This document shows positions 7,653 through 16,138 of a stretch of DNA of 53,684 bases, piece by piece. The position numbers and the translations under genes were made by a program. The notes under the pieces are model-generated. The model worked only from the letters and a program-made list of their open reading frames with translations. It was not told the DNA's origin and did not search any database. Source of the DNA: Collinsella sp. (GTDB lineage: Bacteria > Actinomycetota > Coriobacteriia > Coriobacteriales > Coriobacteriaceae). Where the stretch lies: positions 1 to 53,684 of the forward strand of contig DXMW01000007.1 of NCBI GenBank assembly GCA_019414045.1, given 5' to 3'. Each line of letters starts with the position of its first letter. Position 1 is the first letter of the stretch.

Positions 7653-10600
7653 TTAGCCCAGCAGGTCGACTACGTTGAAGTTGGCGTTGCTCTTGGCGAT
7701 GACGTCGCGGCCGCCAAAGACGCAGGTGGGCGACTCGGCCGCAATGCGCGTCACGTCGGTGCCGAGCGAGCGCAGCTCACCGGGCGTGGCGGCGAGCATC
7801 TGGGCGCGACGCTCCTCGCGCGCATGCGGATCGAGCCCGGCCAGGTAGGTCGTGTTGCGGCGCTTGGTGAGCGCGTACGGCTTCACCGGCGCGTCCATGC
7901 CGCTCACGCAGCTCACGATAAAGCCCTCAAAGGCGGCTTCGTCGGGCTCAAAGCTGCCGAGCCATTCGCCTGCGCGCGCCACGCGCTCAATCGAGGGGTC
8001 GATTGCCGGGTCGCGGTAGGTGTAGAACGCCGCCTGACGCTCGCCGGCTGCGCGGAATCCGCAACCGTACGCACCACCCTTCACGCGGATCTCGTTCCAC
8101 AGGTAGTCGTAGGAGAGCGCGTTGGCAGCTACGGCCCAAGCGCCTGTCACGTCAATGCCCAGGCGACGTGGATCGCACGCACGCGCGGCAAAGCAGATGT
8201 CGCTGGGGATCACGAAAGCCTCGTGGCGGTCGCACGGCGCCGGCACCACGAGCGCGTCGCGGCCGGCGCCATCGCCAGCGTCCAGCCCCAGGTCGCCCGC
8301 GGCGGCCCAGTACGCGTTAAAGTCCTCATCGCTGCCGGTAAAGCTCGCCAGGCAGCCGTCGGCCACAAAGATGCGGTCTGCCAGCTCGGTGAGCTTGGCG
8401 CGCAGGTCATCCAGTCGCTCGTCAAAGTGGTCGAGCAGATCGCGCAAGAACAGATAGAAGTCCACGCCCGAAAGCTGCTCGCGCACCACGGCCGAAGGCG
8501 AGCTGTAGCTCATCGCGCGACCGAGCGCCGCCGAGTGACCGTTGTTGATAAAGCCCTGCTCAAGTCCAATGCGAATCTGCGTGAGCACGTCGCGCACGCG
8601 GTCGGCGTCGGCATCGAGCAAAAGCGTGCTCGACCACACCTCGCGCGGCAGGCTCGCTAGCGCATCGATCTTCTCGGACAGGGCGCCGGCGCTCACCAGC
8701 AGGTAGGGGCGCACACCGTCCACGTCGGGCTGGGTCATGACCTCGGTCGTAAAGCTCAAAAAGCCCAGCTTGCCGGCGAGCAAGTTGTCGAGCTCCTCGG
8801 CCGAGTGCTCGCTCGTGGGCAGCTGTTTGAGCAGACGGCAGAGCAGTGTCACATAGGGCAGGTCCTCAAACACGATGCAGCTCAGGTCGAAATACTGCAT
8901 GGCGTAGGCCAGGCGGTTGGTGGGGATGCCGTGGCGCAGGCAGGGGATGGGCACGGTCGTGTCCACGACCAGCGGCGGCTCGGGGCGCGCCTCGCCAATG
9001 TCGGACACGCGCAGGCGCGGCAACGTGGCCTTGGCCTCGGGCGTGTTCTCGGCCTCCTGCGCGGCACGTAGCGCGGCCGTGCGCTCGACCACATCGGCCA
9101 GCTCGGTATCGGTCATGGCATCGCGCTTGGCTGCCAGCTCGGCGGCCTCGGCACCCTCTGCGCCCTCGGCGGCGTCCACCGGCATCAGCTCGACCAGCGC
9201 CATGTGATCGTTTTCCAGTACCAGCTCGCGCAGCAGGTCCTCAAAATAGCTGCCGTCCAGCTCGCCTCGCAGCTCCTCGTACACCGGGCCGTACTTGAGT
9301 GCTAGCGTCGCGGCATCGTCATCGTAGAGCCAGGTGCTCAGCGCGTCGCACGCAATGGCCACGCCGTCGGCGATACCGTAGTCGCGCTGGCGCAGGTCGT
9401 ATTCGTTGCTGCTGATGATAGCTTCCAGGCGCTCACGCGGAACGCCGTGCTCGCACAAGTCGCGGCAGGCGTCCTGGAACACGCGGCGCAGCTCGCGCGC
9501 CACGCCGGGCTGTGCGTTTTGCAGCATGATGAGCTCGTAGGGCTGCAGGCTCTCGGCCGCGGTGTAGCTCACCACGTTGCCGCCCAGGCCGGCGGCCAGA
9601 ATGGCCTTCTTAACCGGTGCTTCGTTGGAGCCCAGCAGCGCCTCGAACAGGATGTCCGCGGCGATCGTGCGCTTGCGGTCGAGTGCGCTGCCCAGCACGA
9701 GGCCCAGGCCCACCAAAGCGTTTTCGGGCGTGGTGGCCATCTCGACGCGCTTATACTCGCAGGTCACGGGCGCTTGCACGCCCAGCGGATTGGGTGCCAG
9801 CGTGGACGGGTCCTCGCCGGCAGCGACGGCTGCATCCATGCGGCGGCTCGCGGCACTCGGCTGCGACAGATAGCGCTCGTCCAAAAAGGCCAGTGCGCGG
9901 TCCACGTCCAGGTCGCCGTAGAGCGTGATATAGGAGTTGGAAGGATTGTAGTGGCGCGCATGCGTGTCCAGGAACTGCTCGTAGGTGAGCGCGGGAATCG
10001 CGCGCGGGTCGCCGCCGCTCTCGTGCGCATAGGCGGTGTCGGGATAGAGCGCGGCGTTGACGGCGTCGTCCAGCACGCTCATGGGGTCGGACAGCGCGCC
10101 CTTCATCTCGTTGAACACCACGCCGTTATAGCGCAGCGTGCCCTCGCGCAGGCTCGCGGGGCTGTCGCCGCGCTCGCCCTCGACGCCCTCCGGCAGGTCC
10201 AGCTCGTAGTGCCAGCCCTCCTGCTCAAAAATGGTGGGCTTGGTATAGATGGCCGGGTTGAACACCGCGTCCAGGTACACGTCCATCAGGTTGTACAGGT
10301 CCTGCTCGTTGGTGGTGGCAACGGGGTAGATGGTCTTGTCGGGGTAGGTCATGGCGTTGAGGAACGTCTGCATGGAGCTCTTGATCAGGTCCACGAACGG
10401 CTCCTTGACGGGAAACTTGGCCGATCCGCACAGCACCGAGTGCTCAAGAATATGGAACACGCCGGTGGAATCGGCCGGCGGCGTCTTAAAGCCAATGGCA
10501 AAGGCCTTGTTCTCGTCGTCGCACGCCAGGTACAGCAGGCGAGCGCCCGAGGCGGTGTGGCGCAGCACGTAGGCGTCCGAGTCGAGCTCGGGTACGGTCT

Positions 10601-10691
10601 CGCGGCGCTCGACGGCAAAGTCATGGCAGGTGGTGCCGGGCACCAGCAGCGTGGCGGCAGCGGCGCGCGGGTCGGTTGAGGTAGTGGGCAT
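7653..10691 (-). CDS. M16C-family zinc metallopeptidase (presequence protease-like)
   Basis: The 1012-aa protein carries the inverted zinc motif HxxEH at residues 80-84 (HILEH), followed by SVLCGS as in the presequence protease/insulinase M16C subfamily. The VVFNEMKGA segment about 80-90 residues later supplies the distal glutamate. Length and arrangement fit the M16C two-half clamp (active and inactive M16 halves joined by a helical hairpin). No signal peptide is seen, so it probably degrades oligopeptides in the cytoplasm. The start at 10691 has AAGGAG 7 nt upstream; the frame stays open to 10865 but without a ribosome site. It stands alone, divergent from the second GntR gene. Confidence 0.9.
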   Translation of the reverse strand: MPTTSTDPRAAAATLLVPGTTCHDFAVERRETVPELDSDAYVLRHTASGARLLYLACDDENKAFAIGFKTPPADSTGVFHILEHSVLCGSAKFPVKEPFVDLIKSSMQTFLNAMTYPDKTIYPVATTNEQDLYNLMDVYLDAVFNPAIYTKPTIFEQEGWHYELDLPEGVEGERGDSPASLREGTLRYNGVVFNEMKGALSDPMSVLDDAVNAALYPDTAYAHESGGDPRAIPALTYEQFLDTHARHYNPSNSYITLYGDLDVDRALAFLDERYLSQPSAASRRMDAAVAAGEDPSTLAPNPLGVQAPVTCEYKRVEMATTPENALVGLGLVLGSALDRKRTIAADILFEALLGSNEAPVKKAILAAGLGGNVVSYTAAESLQPYELIMLQNAQPGVARELRRVFQDACRDLCEHGVPRERLEAIISSNEYDLRQRDYGIADGVAIACDALSTWLYDDDAATLALKYGPVYEELRGELDGSYFEDLLRELVLENDHMALVELMPVDAAEGAEGAEAAELAAKRDAMTDTELADVVERTAALRAAQEAENTPEAKATLPRLRVSDIGEARPEPPLVVDTTVPIPCLRHGIPTNRLAYAMQYFDLSCIVFEDLPYVTLLCRLLKQLPTSEHSAEELDNLLAGKLGFLSFTTEVMTQPDVDGVRPYLLVSAGALSEKIDALASLPREVWSSTLLLDADADRVRDVLTQIRIGLEQGFINNGHSAALGRAMSYSSPSAVVREQLSGVDFYLFLRDLLDHFDERLDDLRAKLTELADRIFVADGCLASFTGSDEDFNAYWAAAGDLGLDAGDGAGRDALVVPAPCDRHEAFVIPSDICFAARACDPRRLGIDVTGAWAVAANALSYDYLWNEIRVKGGAYGCGFRAAGERQAAFYTYRDPAIDPSIERVARAGEWLGSFEPDEAAFEGFIVSCVSGMDAPVKPYALTKRRNTTYLAGLDPHAREERRAQMLAATPGELRSLGTDVTRIAAESPTCVFGGRDVIAKSNANFNVVDLLG

Positions 10692-10881
10692 ATGCAGTCT
10701 CCTTTGACGCCCCAGCGGGGGCGAATCGAGTCGAATCCCCGAGAGTATACCCATATGGGGCCGCGGCTCTGCAGCGAACTGAAGACGATGTGGGTGGACT
10801 AGCCTAGCTAGGTTGATAACGAATGCCGCGGGTAGCCGCTGCACCCCGATAAAGTGAAACAACACCCCGTTTACCGAATCA

Positions 10882-10906
10882 TTTAGGAAATATATGGACT
10901 CCTAAA
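10882..10906. promoter_or_regulatory. Palindrome in the peptidase/gntR divergent region
   Basis: TTTAGGA (10882-10888) and TCCTAAA (10900-10906) form an inverted repeat with an 11-bp spacer, 57 bp upstream of the second GntR gene in an AT-rich stretch. It could be an operator. The rest of 10692-10962 shows no gene; ATACAATATAAG (10915-10926) may include the gntR -10. Confidence 0.35.
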
Positions 10907-10962
10907 AAATTCTAATACAATATAAGTCATCTATCTATAAACTGCTGATCCCTTGTAAAGGT

Positions 10963-11676
10963 ATGGTTGATATGGTTGAAGCAAATAGCGTTATCCCCCT
11001 CTACAAACAGATTGTCCGTGCGCTTTCTGATTCAATCGCCAACGGCACGTACCGCCCGGGAGATAAGCTCCCGACCGAGGCGGAGCTTATCGAGCAATTT
11101 GGCGTGAGCCGAATAACGGTTCGCTCCGCAATTAAAGAAATGGAAGATGCTGGGCTTGTTGAGAGGGCCCGCGGCAAGGGCACGTTCGTTTCGTCGGACA
11201 CTCAGATGTATGCCGCGGACGACCGTGAGAGCTTTACCCATTCGTGCCAACTTGCGGGCAAACAGGCGTCTACCAGGGTTCTCGAAATGGGCTGGGACTT
11301 CCCAAGCCTGCGAGACGCGAAGTTCCTGGGCGTAGACGATACCCAAAAGGTATTGCGTAGTCGTCGTCTGCGCCTTGTGGATGGCAAGCCCACGATGCTG
11401 GAAACCAATAGCTATTCCGCTGCGTTTTCTTTTTTGGAGCATGAGTCCCTCGAGGATTCGCTGATGGCGGTACTCGATCGCCAGGGGATCAAGATGGGCC
11501 CCAACACGCGTACGCTCGAGGTCTGCTATGCGAGCGAGCTCGAGGCGGCATACCTTAACGTGGAGCTGGACTCTTCGCTGCTTCTGTTTGTCGATAGGCG
11601 CTATGCCCCAAGCGGCGAGCCGCTCTTCATCTCCCGTCAGGTGTACTGCACCGAGCGACTGAAGTTCTACTTGTAA
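10963..11676 (+). CDS. GntR/HutC-family regulator with UTRA domain, PTS-linked
   Basis: The 237-aa protein has a GntR winged helix (PLYKQIVRAL..., KLPTEAELIEQFGVSRITVRSA, about residues 12-75) and a UTRA ligand domain (about 90-235). It is the paralogue of the regulator at 2201 and lies directly upstream of, and collinear with, the PTS/deglycase genes. It probably controls them in response to a phosphorylated sugar-amine. The start is uncertain: ATG 10963 follows AAAGG too closely, while ATG 10972 has the same AAAGG 10 nt upstream. A palindrome just after its stop (11688-11709) is a candidate binding site. Confidence 0.9.
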   Translation: MVDMVEANSVIPLYKQIVRALSDSIANGTYRPGDKLPTEAELIEQFGVSRITVRSAIKEMEDAGLVERARGKGTFVSSDTQMYAADDRESFTHSCQLAGKQASTRVLEMGWDFPSLRDAKFLGVDDTQKVLRSRRLRLVDGKPTMLETNSYSAAFSFLEHESLEDSLMAVLDRQGIKMGPNTRTLEVCYASELEAAYLNVELDSSLLLFVDRRYAPSGEPLFISRQVYCTERLKFYL

Positions 11677-11687
11677 ATTAGAGATAG

Positions 11688-11709
11688 ATTGGTCGATTTA
11701 CCGACTAAT
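11688..11709 (+). promoter_or_regulatory. Candidate GntR operator upstream of the PTS operon
   Basis: ATTGGTCG-ATTTAC-CGACTAAT is an inverted repeat with one mismatched pair, located between the regulator and the PTS IIA gene. A weak promoter (TTGCTA 11757-11762 and TATAGT 11782-11787, 19-bp spacer) follows. The binding protein is inferred from neighbourhood. Confidence 0.4.
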
Positions 11710-11811
11710 TGTTACCGTTCGCGGATTTGGAAAATAGACACGCCGCGTAGGGTAGATTGCTAATATACTTTGTTATGACAATATAGTACGTCCTATTGGT
11801 ATTGGAGAACT

Positions 11812-12231
11812 ATGAATAAGATATTGCTAGCGAGTCATGGTTATCTCGCCCAAGGCATGAAAAGCTCTCTGGAGATTCTGATGGGCACCAACGACCGAAT
11901 CGAGTGCCTGTGCGCCTATGTCGATGACGATTCAAGGGACGTCGCGGCGTTGATTGATGCATGGATGGAGACGAGGGACCCTGCCGACTCTTGGTTTGTC
12001 GTGACTGACGTCTTTGGCGGCTCTGTAAACAACGAATTCATTCAGAGGCAGACTGCCGAATCGTTTACGTTGATCGCCGGAATGAACTTGCCGCTGCTGG
12101 TGGAAATGGTTACACAGCTGGACTCCCTGGATGCGGGCAAGGCCAAAGCCGCGGTCGAGGGATCGCGTTCGTTTATTCAGCTTTGCGAGGCGGCGGACAT
12201 GCTTGCCGGCGCCGAGGAAGAAGATTTCTAG
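11812..12231 (+). CDS. PTS mannose/fructose/sorbose-family component IIA
   Basis: This cytoplasmic phosphocarrier accepts phosphate from HPr and passes it to IIB. The 139-aa protein begins MNKILLASHGYLAQG with the phosphorylated His at residue 9. It also shows the VVTDVFGGSVNNEF segment and the IAGMNLPLLVEM segment typical of mannose-class IIA proteins. GGAG lies 5 nt upstream of the start. It is the first gene of a IIA-IIB-deglycase-IIC-IID cluster. The cluster composition matches the Salmonella gfr (glucoselysine/fructoselysine) type, so the substrate is inferred to be an Amadori product rather than mannose. Confidence 0.9.
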   Translation: MNKILLASHGYLAQGMKSSLEILMGTNDRIECLCAYVDDDSRDVAALIDAWMETRDPADSWFVVTDVFGGSVNNEFIQRQTAESFTLIAGMNLPLLVEMVTQLDSLDAGKAKAAVEGSRSFIQLCEAADMLAGAEEEDF

Positions 12232-12302
12232 TTAGTTCTGGTTCGAGCCCTAGCTAAGGGTCACACCTGTCATTCCCTTTATCACGTGCGGAGATGATAA
12301 CG

Positions 12303-12776
12303 ATGATTAAGCTTACGAGAGTTGATTACCGACTGATTCACGGCCAAGTTGCCATGTCCTGGACTCACGCTTTGGATGTAGATTGCATCCTGCTCGCCAG
12401 CGATGCTGTGGCAAAAGACGACATGAGGAAGGCGGCCTTGAGACTCGCCCGCCCCAACGGCGTTAAACTCGTCATCAAGGATGTTGACGCTGCTATCGAG
12501 GCGCTCAACAGCGGCGTTACCGACAAGTATTCGCTGTTTATCATCGCTGAGACGATTGAAGATGTCTATCGTCTCGCTAAGGGTTGCAAAGACATCAAAG
12601 AGATCAATCTGGGTGGAACCCGAAAGACCCCCGAGACCACGCTTCATCCGACCCCTGCAATCTTCGCGACCGAGAAAGATGCCGAGCATATCCAAGAACT
12701 CCTGGGCGATGGCGTGGCCATCGAAATCCGTCAGGTTCCCAATGACGCTAAGGTGTTTGCCAAGGACGTTTTTTAG
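12303..12776 (+). CDS. PTS mannose/fructose/sorbose-family component IIB
   Basis: The 157-aa protein has the IIB hallmark RVDYRLIHGQV, whose His13 is the phosphorylation site. It passes phosphate from IIA to the incoming sugar at the IIC/IID channel. NLGGTRKTPET and the final EIRQVPNDAKVF stretch are also typical. ATG 12303 is chosen because GGAG lies 9 nt upstream; an in-frame ATG at 12294 abuts that GGAG. A strong terminator follows 49 bp after the stop, so this gene and IIA may be transcribed more than the downstream part. Confidence 0.92.
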   Translation: MIKLTRVDYRLIHGQVAMSWTHALDVDCILLASDAVAKDDMRKAALRLARPNGVKLVIKDVDAAIEALNSGVTDKYSLFIIAETIEDVYRLAKGCKDIKEINLGGTRKTPETTLHPTPAIFATEKDAEHIQELLGDGVAIEIRQVPNDAKVFAKDVF

Positions 12777-12825
12777 CCGAAAACATGCTGGTGCTCGGTA
12801 TTTATTGAACCGATACTCTATGTCT

Positions 12826-12858
12826 AAGCCCGTCGATCATTTGATCGACGGGCTTTTT
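12826..12858 (+). terminator. Strong intrinsic terminator inside the PTS gene cluster
   Basis: A perfect 14-bp stem (12826-12839 with 12842-12855) is followed by TTTT. It separates IIA-IIB from the deglycase-IIC-IID genes. Confidence 0.85.
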
Positions 12859-12892
12859 ATTGAAGAAAAATCAAAAAAATTTGAAATAGTTC

Positions 12893-12950
12893 TTGCATAG
12901 TTAGTTATATAAAGTATTATAACGTCATGGGATGAATGAAGGGTTCATCC
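12893..12950 (+). promoter_or_regulatory. Internal promoter and palindrome before the second deglycase
   Basis: TTGCAT (12893-12898) and TATTAT (12915-12920) are 16 bp apart and lie 35 bp beyond the terminator. A hairpin/palindrome, GGATGAA-N7-TTCATCC (12930-12950), starts at or just after the expected transcription start and could be an operator or a 5' stabilising hairpin. Confidence 0.55.
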
Positions 12951-12970
12951 AAGTGAGTTAGGAGTAAGGG

Positions 12971-14005
12971 ATGTTCAATTTCGATGAGCCTCGTTACGAG
13001 AAGGTTGTGAGCGATGCCCTCGCTCTCCGTCCTCAGATTGAGGCTGCCGTGGACGAGGTCTGCGAGCAGGGTTATTCCAACATCTTCTTCATTGGCTGCG
13101 GCGGCACCTGGGCCCACACGCTCCCGATGAAGTATTGGGTCGAGACCACCACGGCCGACGTCGACGTCCACTGCGAGATCGCCGCCGAGTTCCTCGCGTG
13201 CCCGCCCAAGACCTTCAACAAGGATTCGGTCTGCGTCTTCTCCACCCGTACCGGCACCACCCCCGAGATCATTGAGGCTGCCAAGTTCTGCCAGGAGCAG
13301 GGCGCCCGCACGCTGATGTATGTCTCCAACGACAACACCCCGGCCACCGAGTACGCCGATTACAAGTTCTTCAGCTTCGCCGAGGACGACGTTCTGTGCG
13401 AGGCCATCTACACCTACCAGATCACGCTGGTCGCTCGCTTCCTCAAGAACGCCGGCGCCTTCCCCAAGTACGACACCTTCATGGAGGAGTTTGGCAAGAT
13501 CGCCCCGTTCCTCATCAAGGCCAAGGACGCCCAGGACGAGCGTTGCGCCGCCATGGCCGAGGACTTCAAGGACACCGACTACCACATGGTAATCGGCTCC
13601 GGCATGCTCTGGGGTGAGGCCTACGACTACGCCATGTGCATCCTCGAGGAGATGCAGTGGATCAAGACCAAGTCCATCCACGCCGCCGAGTTCTTCCACG
13701 GCACCATCGAGCTGTGCGAGGAGGGCACGAGCCTCATCATGCTCTACGGCGAGGACGACACCCGTAAGCTCATGGACCGCGTGGACAACTTCACTCACAT
13801 GCTCGCCGACGAGAAGGGCGTCAACGTCCGCGTGAACAAGTTTGACACCGCCGAGGTTGAGCTGCCGTTCAGCGACCCCGAGTTCCGCAAGATCGTCTCC
13901 CCGATGGTCACCTACACCATCACCGAGCGTCTGAGCTGCCATCTCGAGCACGTCCGTAACCACCCGCTCACCACGCGTCGTTACTATCACCAGATGAACT
14001 ACTAA
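12971..14005 (+). CDS. SIS-domain deglycase, FraB/GfrE/GfrF-like
   Basis: The 344-aa SIS protein shows FFIGCGGTWAHT (about residues 39-50), STRTGTTPE (91-99) and an ending RRYYHQMNY like FrlB-family enzymes. Glu227 (EEMQW) and His243 (EFFHG) are 16 residues apart, matching the catalytic Glu214/His230 reported for Salmonella FraB. Encoded within a mannose-class PTS cluster, it probably hydrolyses the imported 6-phosphorylated sugar-amine, freeing an amine and hexose-6-phosphate. A GGAG ribosome site lies 8 nt upstream. It has very strong codon bias, consistent with high expression. Fructoselysine, glucoselysine or another Amadori compound cannot be distinguished here. Confidence 0.82.
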   Translation: MFNFDEPRYEKVVSDALALRPQIEAAVDEVCEQGYSNIFFIGCGGTWAHTLPMKYWVETTTADVDVHCEIAAEFLACPPKTFNKDSVCVFSTRTGTTPEIIEAAKFCQEQGARTLMYVSNDNTPATEYADYKFFSFAEDDVLCEAIYTYQITLVARFLKNAGAFPKYDTFMEEFGKIAPFLIKAKDAQDERCAAMAEDFKDTDYHMVIGSGMLWGEAYDYAMCILEEMQWIKTKSIHAAEFFHGTIELCEEGTSLIMLYGEDDTRKLMDRVDNFTHMLADEKGVNVRVNKFDTAEVELPFSDPEFRKIVSPMVTYTITERLSCHLEHVRNHPLTTRRYYHQMNY

Positions 14006-14026
14006 TCCTCTCAAATTGCTGCGATT

Positions 14027-14065
14027 GTCTGCAGGCGAGCTGCGCAGAACGCCTCGCTTGCAGAC
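14027..14065 (+). other. Intercistronic hairpin between deglycase and IIC
   Basis: A 13-bp stem with one G:T pair (14027-14039 with 14053-14065) lies between the deglycase stop and the IIC start, without a T-run. It may set the relative mRNA level of the highly expressed enzyme and the membrane subunits. Confidence 0.5.
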
Positions 14066-14086
14066 CTATTTCTGGGGTTGATCGAA

Positions 14087-14860
14087 ATGGTTGTCCAGTA
14101 TCTTCTAGTTGCACTGGTCGCATTTATTGCGTCCATGGACGAGCAATTATTTGGCATTACGATGCTTGGTCGTCCGCTGTTTACGAGCCTGTTTGTCGGC
14201 TTGATCCTTGGCGATGTCCAGCAGGGCGTTATCGTCGGCGCTGCTTTGGAGTCCATGTTCATGGGCGCCATCATGGTCGGCGCGGCGGTTCCTCCAGAGG
14301 TCTATGCCTCCGGTGTGCTTGGCTGCGCGTTTGCCGTCATTACGGGTACGGGCACGGCAACTGCCGTCGCGCTCGCCCTTCCCGTCTCCGTCTTCCTTCA
14401 GGTGTGGCGCAACTTCTGCTACGCCGTTCCGGGTGCCTTTGCCTGCAAGAAGATTGAGACCGCTCTGGCAAATCGCGATCTTGCCAAGGCGAATCTGTAC
14501 CATCTGACCATCGTGCCGCTGTCGATTGGCATTCCGTCTGCACTGCTGGTGTTTGGCTCGCTGTTCTTTGGTGCCGACCTCATCAACAATGCGCTCAATG
14601 CGATTCCGCAGTTTGTGATGGACGGCCTCAACGTTGCATCCGGCGTCATGGTCTGCATCGGCTTCGCACTTCTTATCAGGACCATGGGCGATAACAAGCT
14701 TCTTCCCTGGCTGTTCCTGGGATTCATTATGGTCATCTACCTCAAGATGGACGTTGTCGGCGTCGCCGCAGCTGCCATTTGCGTCGCGCTGCTCCTGGCC
14801 TTCCGCGAGGGTTCGTCCGGTCCGCAGGCGGTTGCTGCAGATGAAGAGGAGGACTTCTAA
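14087..14860 (+). CDS. PTS mannose/fructose/sorbose-family component IIC
   Basis: This integral membrane permease subunit is 257 aa long with about seven hydrophobic segments. It has the family pattern near the N-terminus (DEQLFGITMLGRPLFTSLFVGLILGD) and the GALESMFMGAI-like stretch (AALESMFMGAIMVGAAVPPE). It forms the channel with IID. The start at 14087 has GGGG 9 nt upstream; a TTG at 14078 is an in-frame alternative. Its stop overlaps the IID start by one base (TAATG), so translation is coupled. Confidence 0.92.
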   Translation: MVVQYLLVALVAFIASMDEQLFGITMLGRPLFTSLFVGLILGDVQQGVIVGAALESMFMGAIMVGAAVPPEVYASGVLGCAFAVITGTGTATAVALALPVSVFLQVWRNFCYAVPGAFACKKIETALANRDLAKANLYHLTIVPLSIGIPSALLVFGSLFFGADLINNALNAIPQFVMDGLNVASGVMVCIGFALLIRTMGDNKLLPWLFLGFIMVIYLKMDVVGVAAAAICVALLLAFREGSSGPQAVAADEEEDF

Positions 14861-15708
14861 TGGCTACCCAGAACACCGACCTCAAAGAGGCCAAGAAGGA
14901 TGCGATTATGACTCCCGATATGTATCGGAGCATGTTCCTTCGCCAGTTTACGAGCCAGTGCTCGCAGTCGTACGACAAGATGATGGCAATGGGCTTCATG
15001 TACACCATTCAGAAGCCCCTGCGAAAGATCTATCCTAACGACGACGATTACTATGCGGCGCTCGATCGCCATACAGAGTTCTTTAACATCACGCCTCATG
15101 TGCTTCCGTTTGTAGCCGGCCTAACGGTTTCGATGGAAGAGCAGGCGGCTGCCGATAAGAACTTTGACACGTCCTCGATCAACGCCATGAAGGTTGGTCT
15201 CATGGGGCCGCTTTCCGGCATCGGCGATTCGTTCTACTGGGGTACGTTCCGCGTGGTCGCCGCCGGCATTGGTATCGGTATCGCTTCGACGGGCAACCCG
15301 CTCGGCCCCATCGTGTATGCGCTCATCTACTCGGTGATTAACTTTGCAACGCGTATCGTCGCCGCCCATCTGGGATACGACTTGGGAACCAAGTTCCTGC
15401 AGCAGTCCGAAGAGAACAACCTTATGTCTCGCATGACGCATGCAGCCGGTGTCCTCGGAATGACCGTTATCGGCGCGATGATTGCGGCGCAGGTCTCGCT
15501 GTCCACGGCTTTGACCTTTGACGTGGGTGGTTCGGAGATTGTCCTGCAGGATCTGTTCGATTCGATCTTCCCCGGTCTGCTGCCCTTGCTGGCAACGTTC
15601 GCTTGCGTTGCCCTGTACAAAAAGGGCGTCAAGACCATTTGGATTATTATTGGTATCTTCGCGATCTGCATCATCGGAACGGGTTTGGGAGTGTTCGCGG
15701 CGGCGTAA
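14860..15708 (+). CDS. PTS mannose/fructose/sorbose-family component IID
   Basis: This 282-aa membrane subunit partners IIC. It shows the IID signature MGPLSGIGDSFYWGT, an N-terminal cytoplasmic helix region (MYRSMFLRQFTSQCSQSYDKMMAMGF) and C-terminal membrane segments. It is the last gene of the cluster and is followed by a strong terminator. Confidence 0.93.
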   Translation: MATQNTDLKEAKKDAIMTPDMYRSMFLRQFTSQCSQSYDKMMAMGFMYTIQKPLRKIYPNDDDYYAALDRHTEFFNITPHVLPFVAGLTVSMEEQAAADKNFDTSSINAMKVGLMGPLSGIGDSFYWGTFRVVAAGIGIGIASTGNPLGPIVYALIYSVINFATRIVAAHLGYDLGTKFLQQSEENNLMSRMTHAAGVLGMTVIGAMIAAQVSLSTALTFDVGGSEIVLQDLFDSIFPGLLPLLATFACVALYKKGVKTIWIIIGIFAICIIGTGLGVFAAA

Positions 15709-15753
15709 TATTGACTGCTATGCTCGCGCGTTGGATAACTAACTGACCGTTTG

Positions 15754-15789
15754 AAAACGGGGCTCGGCGTAAGGCCGGCCCCGTTTTTT
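15754..15789 (+). terminator. Intrinsic terminator of the PTS operon
   Basis: A 10-bp stem, AAAACGGGGC (15754-15763) with GCCCCGTTTT (15778-15787), runs into six T residues. Confidence 0.88.
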
Positions 15790-15841
15790 ATTTGAGGGAT
15801 TTTCTGACCGTCCAATAGTCCAGGCCCATGCATCACTCACG

Positions 15842-15911
15842 TATCTCTCATCTCTCATTCATCACTAATATGAGAGATAACAGAAAGATGAGAGATAAAT
15901 ATGAGAGATAA
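15842..15911. promoter_or_regulatory. TGAGAGATAA motif array, distal cluster
   Basis: This cluster holds the motif in inverted orientation at 15842-15850 (with a further TCTCTCA), then direct copies at 15871-15880, 15889-15898 and 15902-15911. It closely resembles the cluster at 16013-16087, so the pair looks like a duplicated operator block flanking a promoter. It is not a CRISPR array: units are 10 bp with no constant-length spacers. Confidence 0.65.
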
Positions 15912-15957
15912 CAATGCTGCAAAGAGACAGGCAACCATGGTATTGTTTCAATATAGA

Positions 15958-15986
15958 TTGTTTTACCAGCGAAAACATGTTTAAAT
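15958..15986 (+). promoter_or_regulatory. Possible promoter of the AlbA_2 regulator gene
   Basis: TTGTTT (15958-15963) and TTAAAT (15981-15986) are 17 bp apart and lie between the two motif clusters, so a bound repressor could bridge across them. Confidence 0.4.
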
Positions 15987-16012
15987 GAAACAGATGGCAG
16001 ACATCTTATCTT

Positions 16013-16087
16013 TTATCTCTCACTCATCTCTAATATGAGAGACAATAGAAAGATGAGAGATAATTACGAGAGATAACTGAGAGACGA
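16013..16087. promoter_or_regulatory. TGAGAGATAA motif array, proximal cluster
   Basis: Copies or near-copies lie at 16013-16022 (inverted), 16036-16045, 16054-16063, 16067-16076 and 16078-16087. It would lie in the 5' leader of the regulator gene at 16139. A small hairpin, CTGCGG with CCGCAG, follows near 16099-16116. Confidence 0.65.
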
Positions 16088-16138
16088 GGGAAATCCGTCT
16101 GCGGCATTCTCCGCAGGACCGAGCGAAGGGACGTGCAG

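Noticed and set aside
15842..16087. CRISPR array
   Set aside because: Units are about 10 bp, occur in both orientations and lack uniform spacers. No cas gene is near.
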